DNA of 8,708 nt, taken from Bacteroidota bacterium (lineage in GTDB: Bacteria; Bacteroidota; Ignavibacteria; Ignavibacteriales; Melioribacteraceae). Below, in pieces: positions 5,757 through 8,708 of the stretch (the stretch's first letter is position 1; each line of letters begins with the position of its first letter). Location: contig JAJYMU010000234.1 of the NCBI GenBank assembly GCA_021786655.1, positions 1 to 8,708 on the forward strand, read 5' to 3'. Position numbers and translations under genes: made by a program. The notes beneath the pieces are model-generated. The model made no database searches. It was not told where the DNA came from and worked only from the letters and a program-made list of their open reading frames with translations.

Positions 5757-8660
5757 ATGAAATTACGATTTGCATTTTTGATCCTCTGTTTTGCCGCAAG
5801 TTTGTTTGCTCAATCACCTGTTACAACCACTCCTTTATTTGCAACTGAAAACGATTCGATTATAATCTACTTTGATGCAACTAAAGGCGATGCCGGGTTA
5901 ATGGGTTTTACAGGGGATGTGTACGCTCATACCGGAGTAATTACAAATCTTAGCTCTAGTGGTTCTGATTGGAAATATGTTATGGCGCCATGGGGCACAA
6001 ACTACCCCGACATAAAGTTAACTCGCGACAGCGCGGATCATTATCATCTTGTTATTGGGAGACCGAGGATATACTATAGTAATAATCATCAAAACCTTGG
6101 TTCAATCCCATCTTCAGTTCATATTTTAAAATTAGCTTTTGTTTTTAGAGATGCAACTGGAAGCAGAACCGGACGTGATGTTGGAGGAAAGGATATTTTC
6201 GCTCCTCTTTATACGCCTGGGATTTCCGTTATCATTAGGACACCGACTGTGAACAATTCTTTCGGCGACTTGATGCGCTCACCGGTTTTGGTTTCTCAAG
6301 GAGGAACCGTCCCGATTTCAGTTAGCACTTCGGAGGTTGGCACCAAAACAAAATCAATCACGCTTTTTGTAAATGGTACACAAAAAGCACAAAGCTTAAC
6401 AAACAGTTTGAACTTTACATATTCGGCAAATGATTACCCTAGCGGAAGGAACGAAGTAAAAATTGTTGCGGCGGATACAGCTAACCTAAAAGATTCAACA
6501 AGCTTTGTGATTTTCAGAAATCCCGATGTTAAAGACGCGCCGTTACCGGCTGGAAATCAAATCGGAATTAATTACGATCAAAACGATCATTCAAAGGTTA
6601 CGCTCGCTCTTTACGCTCCGTTCAAAAATTTTGTTTACGTTCTCGGAGATTTCAACGACTGGAAAGTTGATACTACTTATCTCATGAAAAAATATGTCCA
6701 TGATGCGGCAAAACCTGACAGCGTGATTTGGTGGACAACAATTTCAAATCTTACAGCAGGGCAGGAATATGCTTACCAATTTTTAGTTGATGGAACGATC
6801 AGGGTGCAAGACCCGTACGCCGATAAAATTTTAGACCCATGGAACGATCAGTACATTTCATCATCAACATATCCAAACTTGAAACCGTACCCAACCGGAA
6901 AAACTGAAAGCATTGTTTCGGTACTTCAAACCGGACAGACTCCGTACAACTGGAATATTCAGAACTTCACGCGTCCTTCCAAGGAAAAACTAGTTATTTA
7001 CGAACTGCTCGTGCGCGACTTTGTATCAACTCATTCATACACTACATTGAGAGACACACTAAGCTATTTTAAGAAGCTCGGCGTAAATGCAATTGAACTG
7101 ATGCCTATAAACGAGTTTGAAGGCAACAGCAGCTGGGGCTATAATCCGATGATGTACTTTGCGCCGGACAAATATTACGGCACGAAAGATCAGCTCAAAG
7201 TTTTTATAGATGCTTGCCATTCGTACGGCATTGCGGTTATTATGGATATTGTACTAAACCATTCTTACGGCTTAAGTCCGATGGTTCGGATGTATTGGGA
7301 TACTACCAATGCAAGACCGGCTGCAAACAATCCGTGGTTCAACCAAGTTTCTCCTAATCCAACTTACTCTTGGGGATATGATTTCAACCACGAAAGTAAC
7401 GCAACAAAATTTTTTGTTGACCGTGTTACATCATATTGGTTGACCGAATACAAAATGGACGGTTTCCGTTTTGATTTTACAAAAGGATTTACAAATACAA
7501 AAGGAGATGGATCTGCTTACGATGCGTCACGAATAAAAATACTTGAAAGGATGGCGAACAAAATTTGGAACGTTTCTCCGACGGCTTACGTAATCCTCGA
7601 GCATTTTGCCGCGAACTCAGAAGAAATAGAACTAGCAAATTACGGAATGATGCTTTGGGGAAATCTCAACGGGGGTTACCAACAAGCTGCAATGGGTTGG
7701 CCATCTGGACCTCCCGGTACTTGGGATTTTTCTTCTATATCTTATGTTAATCGCGGATGGAGCCAGCCGGGTCTCGTCGGCTATATGGAAAGTCATGACG
7801 AAGAAAGGTTGATGTTCAAAAATCTTACGTACGGAAATTCAAATGGCAGCTACAGTATAAAGGATACTTCCACCGCACTGGATAGAATAAAATTGTGTGC
7901 ATCAATGTTTCTTACAGTTCCCGGTCCAAAAATGATTTGGATGGGGGGCGAAATAGGCTACGATGTTTCGATTGACGGCGGAGGCGGCAGATTATCTGAA
8001 AAACCTTTTAAGTGGAATTATTACGCAGACGCTAATCACAGAAAATTGTTTGATGTCTTTGCCGGCCTTATCAGATTGAAGAAAAATTACCCGGCTTTTT
8101 CAAGCAATACTTTTTCGATCAGCGCTTCCGGTCCGGTTAAGACAATAAGCATTACAGATCCGTCAATGAATGTTACGATCTTCGGAAACTTTGATGTTGT
8201 TACTCAAAACGCATCGTTCAGTTCAAATACCACTAGCAAATGGTATGAATTCTTTACCGGCGATAGCATAAGTGTTTCCAGTGTTGCTACACAAATACCG
8301 TTACAGCCGGGCGAGTACAGACTTTATACATCAAAGAAACTTCCGAGTTTGAATTTCCTTACGGATGTCAAAAAGGAAGATTCGTTACCAGTTGAATATA
8401 CTTTATCTCAAAACTATCCGAACCCGTTCAACCCATCAACCGTGATCAACTATCAATTACCAGGTGCCTGTTATGTTACTTTAAAAGTGTACGATGTACT
8501 TGGACGCGAGGTCGCGACGCTTGTCAATCAAGTGCAGAATGCCGGAAATTATAAAGTTGAGTTCGATTCAAATCAGTTTCATCTTTCCAGCGGCGTTTAC
8601 TTTTACAGAATTGAAACCGATAAGTTTGTTCAATCCAAGAAAATGATTCTTCTGAAATAA
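5757..8660 (+). CDS. Secreted multidomain GH13 alpha-amylase, T9SS-sorted
   Basis: This 967-residue enzyme should hydrolyse alpha-1,4 (possibly alpha-1,6) glucans outside the cell. The signal peptide is MKLRFAFLILCFAASLFA, cut before QS. Residues about 31-155 form a beta-rich module (IIIYFDATKGDAGLMGF, DVYAHTGVI, DWKYVMAPWG). About 158-255 looks Ig-like, and 268-372 is an isoamylase-N/CBM48-like module (VYVLGDFNDW, YAYQFLVDG, DPYADKILDPW). The GH13 barrel spans about 408-780. Its motifs are DIVLNH (D497, H502), GFRFDF (R571, nucleophile D573), VILEHF (acid E615) and MESHDE (H680, D681), so all catalytic residues are present. WGYNP (460-464) and YDFNHES (541-547) fit bacterial GH13 enzymes with N-terminal modules. 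A C-domain follows (about 785-858). Residues about 878-967 are a T9SS type A sorting domain (QNYPNPFNPSTVINYQLP, VYDVLGREVATLV, SSGVYFYRIETD, final KKMILLK), implying removal of this tail and surface attachment or release. The exact subfamily cannot be told by eye. GGA lies about 8 bases before the ATG. Confidence 0.93.
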   Translation: MKLRFAFLILCFAASLFAQSPVTTTPLFATENDSIIIYFDATKGDAGLMGFTGDVYAHTGVITNLSSSGSDWKYVMAPWGTNYPDIKLTRDSADHYHLVIGRPRIYYSNNHQNLGSIPSSVHILKLAFVFRDATGSRTGRDVGGKDIFAPLYTPGISVIIRTPTVNNSFGDLMRSPVLVSQGGTVPISVSTSEVGTKTKSITLFVNGTQKAQSLTNSLNFTYSANDYPSGRNEVKIVAADTANLKDSTSFVIFRNPDVKDAPLPAGNQIGINYDQNDHSKVTLALYAPFKNFVYVLGDFNDWKVDTTYLMKKYVHDAAKPDSVIWWTTISNLTAGQEYAYQFLVDGTIRVQDPYADKILDPWNDQYISSSTYPNLKPYPTGKTESIVSVLQTGQTPYNWNIQNFTRPSKEKLVIYELLVRDFVSTHSYTTLRDTLSYFKKLGVNAIELMPINEFEGNSSWGYNPMMYFAPDKYYGTKDQLKVFIDACHSYGIAVIMDIVLNHSYGLSPMVRMYWDTTNARPAANNPWFNQVSPNPTYSWGYDFNHESNATKFFVDRVTSYWLTEYKMDGFRFDFTKGFTNTKGDGSAYDASRIKILERMANKIWNVSPTAYVILEHFAANSEEIELANYGMMLWGNLNGGYQQAAMGWPSGPPGTWDFSSISYVNRGWSQPGLVGYMESHDEERLMFKNLTYGNSNGSYSIKDTSTALDRIKLCASMFLTVPGPKMIWMGGEIGYDVSIDGGGGRLSEKPFKWNYYADANHRKLFDVFAGLIRLKKNYPAFSSNTFSISASGPVKTISITDPSMNVTIFGNFDVVTQNASFSSNTTSKWYEFFTGDSISVSSVATQIPLQPGEYRLYTSKKLPSLNFLTDVKKEDSLPVEYTLSQNYPNPFNPSTVINYQLPGACYVTLKVYDVLGREVATLVNQVQNAGNYKVEFDSNQFHLSSGVYFYRIETDKFVQSKKMILLK

Positions 8661-8686
8661 AATTGGTGGATAATAAGTTTTTAGAA

Positions 8687-8708
8687 AAGCTCGCACATAA
8701 GCGGGCTT
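8687..8708 (+). terminator. Terminator hairpin after the amylase, cut by window end
   Basis: AAGCTCGC (8687-8694) pairs with GCGGGCTT (8701-8708) over 8 bp, with one G-T pair, around the loop ACATAA. It begins 26 bases after the amylase stop. The window ends on the last stem bases, so the expected T-tract is not visible, though the arm already ends in TT. Confidence 0.7.

Noticed and set aside
7565..7750. Plus-strand open frame of 61 codons
   Set aside because: Out of frame inside the catalytic part of the amylase, where the GH13 motifs are unbroken.
1..8708. CRISPR arrays, tRNA or rRNA genes, insertion sequences, prophage genes
   Set aside because: I saw no regularly spaced repeats, cloverleaf signatures, transposase motifs or flanking terminal repeats anywhere in the window.

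Overview
The window looks like chromosomal DNA from a member of the Ignavibacteria or a close relative in the Bacteroidota/Chlorobi group. The strongest sign is the C-terminus of the last gene product: a type IX secretion (T9SS type A) sorting domain that opens with QNYPNPFNPSTVINYQLP, a spelling very common in Ignavibacteria. A TonB-receptor-like outer-membrane protein, an AT-rich HU promoter of Bacteroidota type (TTTG-N19-TAAATTTC), and mostly absent or weak Shine-Dalgarno sequences agree with this. The placement is inferred from sequence character, not from a database search.

Layout. At the left edge (2-145, +) is the last 47 codons of an EVE-domain protein. Converging on it is a two-gene minus-strand unit. 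An FAD/NAD(P)H-dependent flavoprotein of the FqrB/YpdA type (1449-2429) is followed 17 bases later by serA, D-3-phosphoglycerate dehydrogenase with an ACT domain (187-1431; 11 bases later if its GTG start at 1437 is used). A 164-base divergent spacer (2430-2593) holds a small hairpin and a palindrome. It separates the flavoprotein from a plus-strand gene for a 162-residue protein with two membrane segments and a PH-like cytoplasmic domain (2594-3082). That gene converges on an HU-family nucleoid protein (3124-3408, -), with one bidirectional terminator between them. From 3617 to the end, a plus-strand pair encodes a TonB-receptor-like outer-membrane barrel (689 aa) and a secreted multidomain GH13 amylase (967 aa). 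A terminator hairpin runs to the last base of the window.

How the genes work together. The right-hand pair reads as a minimal surface system for alpha-glucans: the amylase is exported by Sec and then T9SS to cleave starch- or glycogen-like polymers, and the barrel is a candidate channel for the products. No SusD, SusE/F or sugar-responsive regulator is present, so this is not a classical Sus locus and the coupling is inferred from adjacency. The left-hand pair links serine biosynthesis (NAD-dependent) with an NAD(P)H flavoprotein that lacks the thioredoxin-reductase CxxC, so its electron acceptor is open. Nothing here looks like a defence system, CRISPR array, prophage or mobile element. The less-described elements are the N-terminal modules of the amylase, the acceptor of the flavoprotein, and the small PH-like membrane protein.
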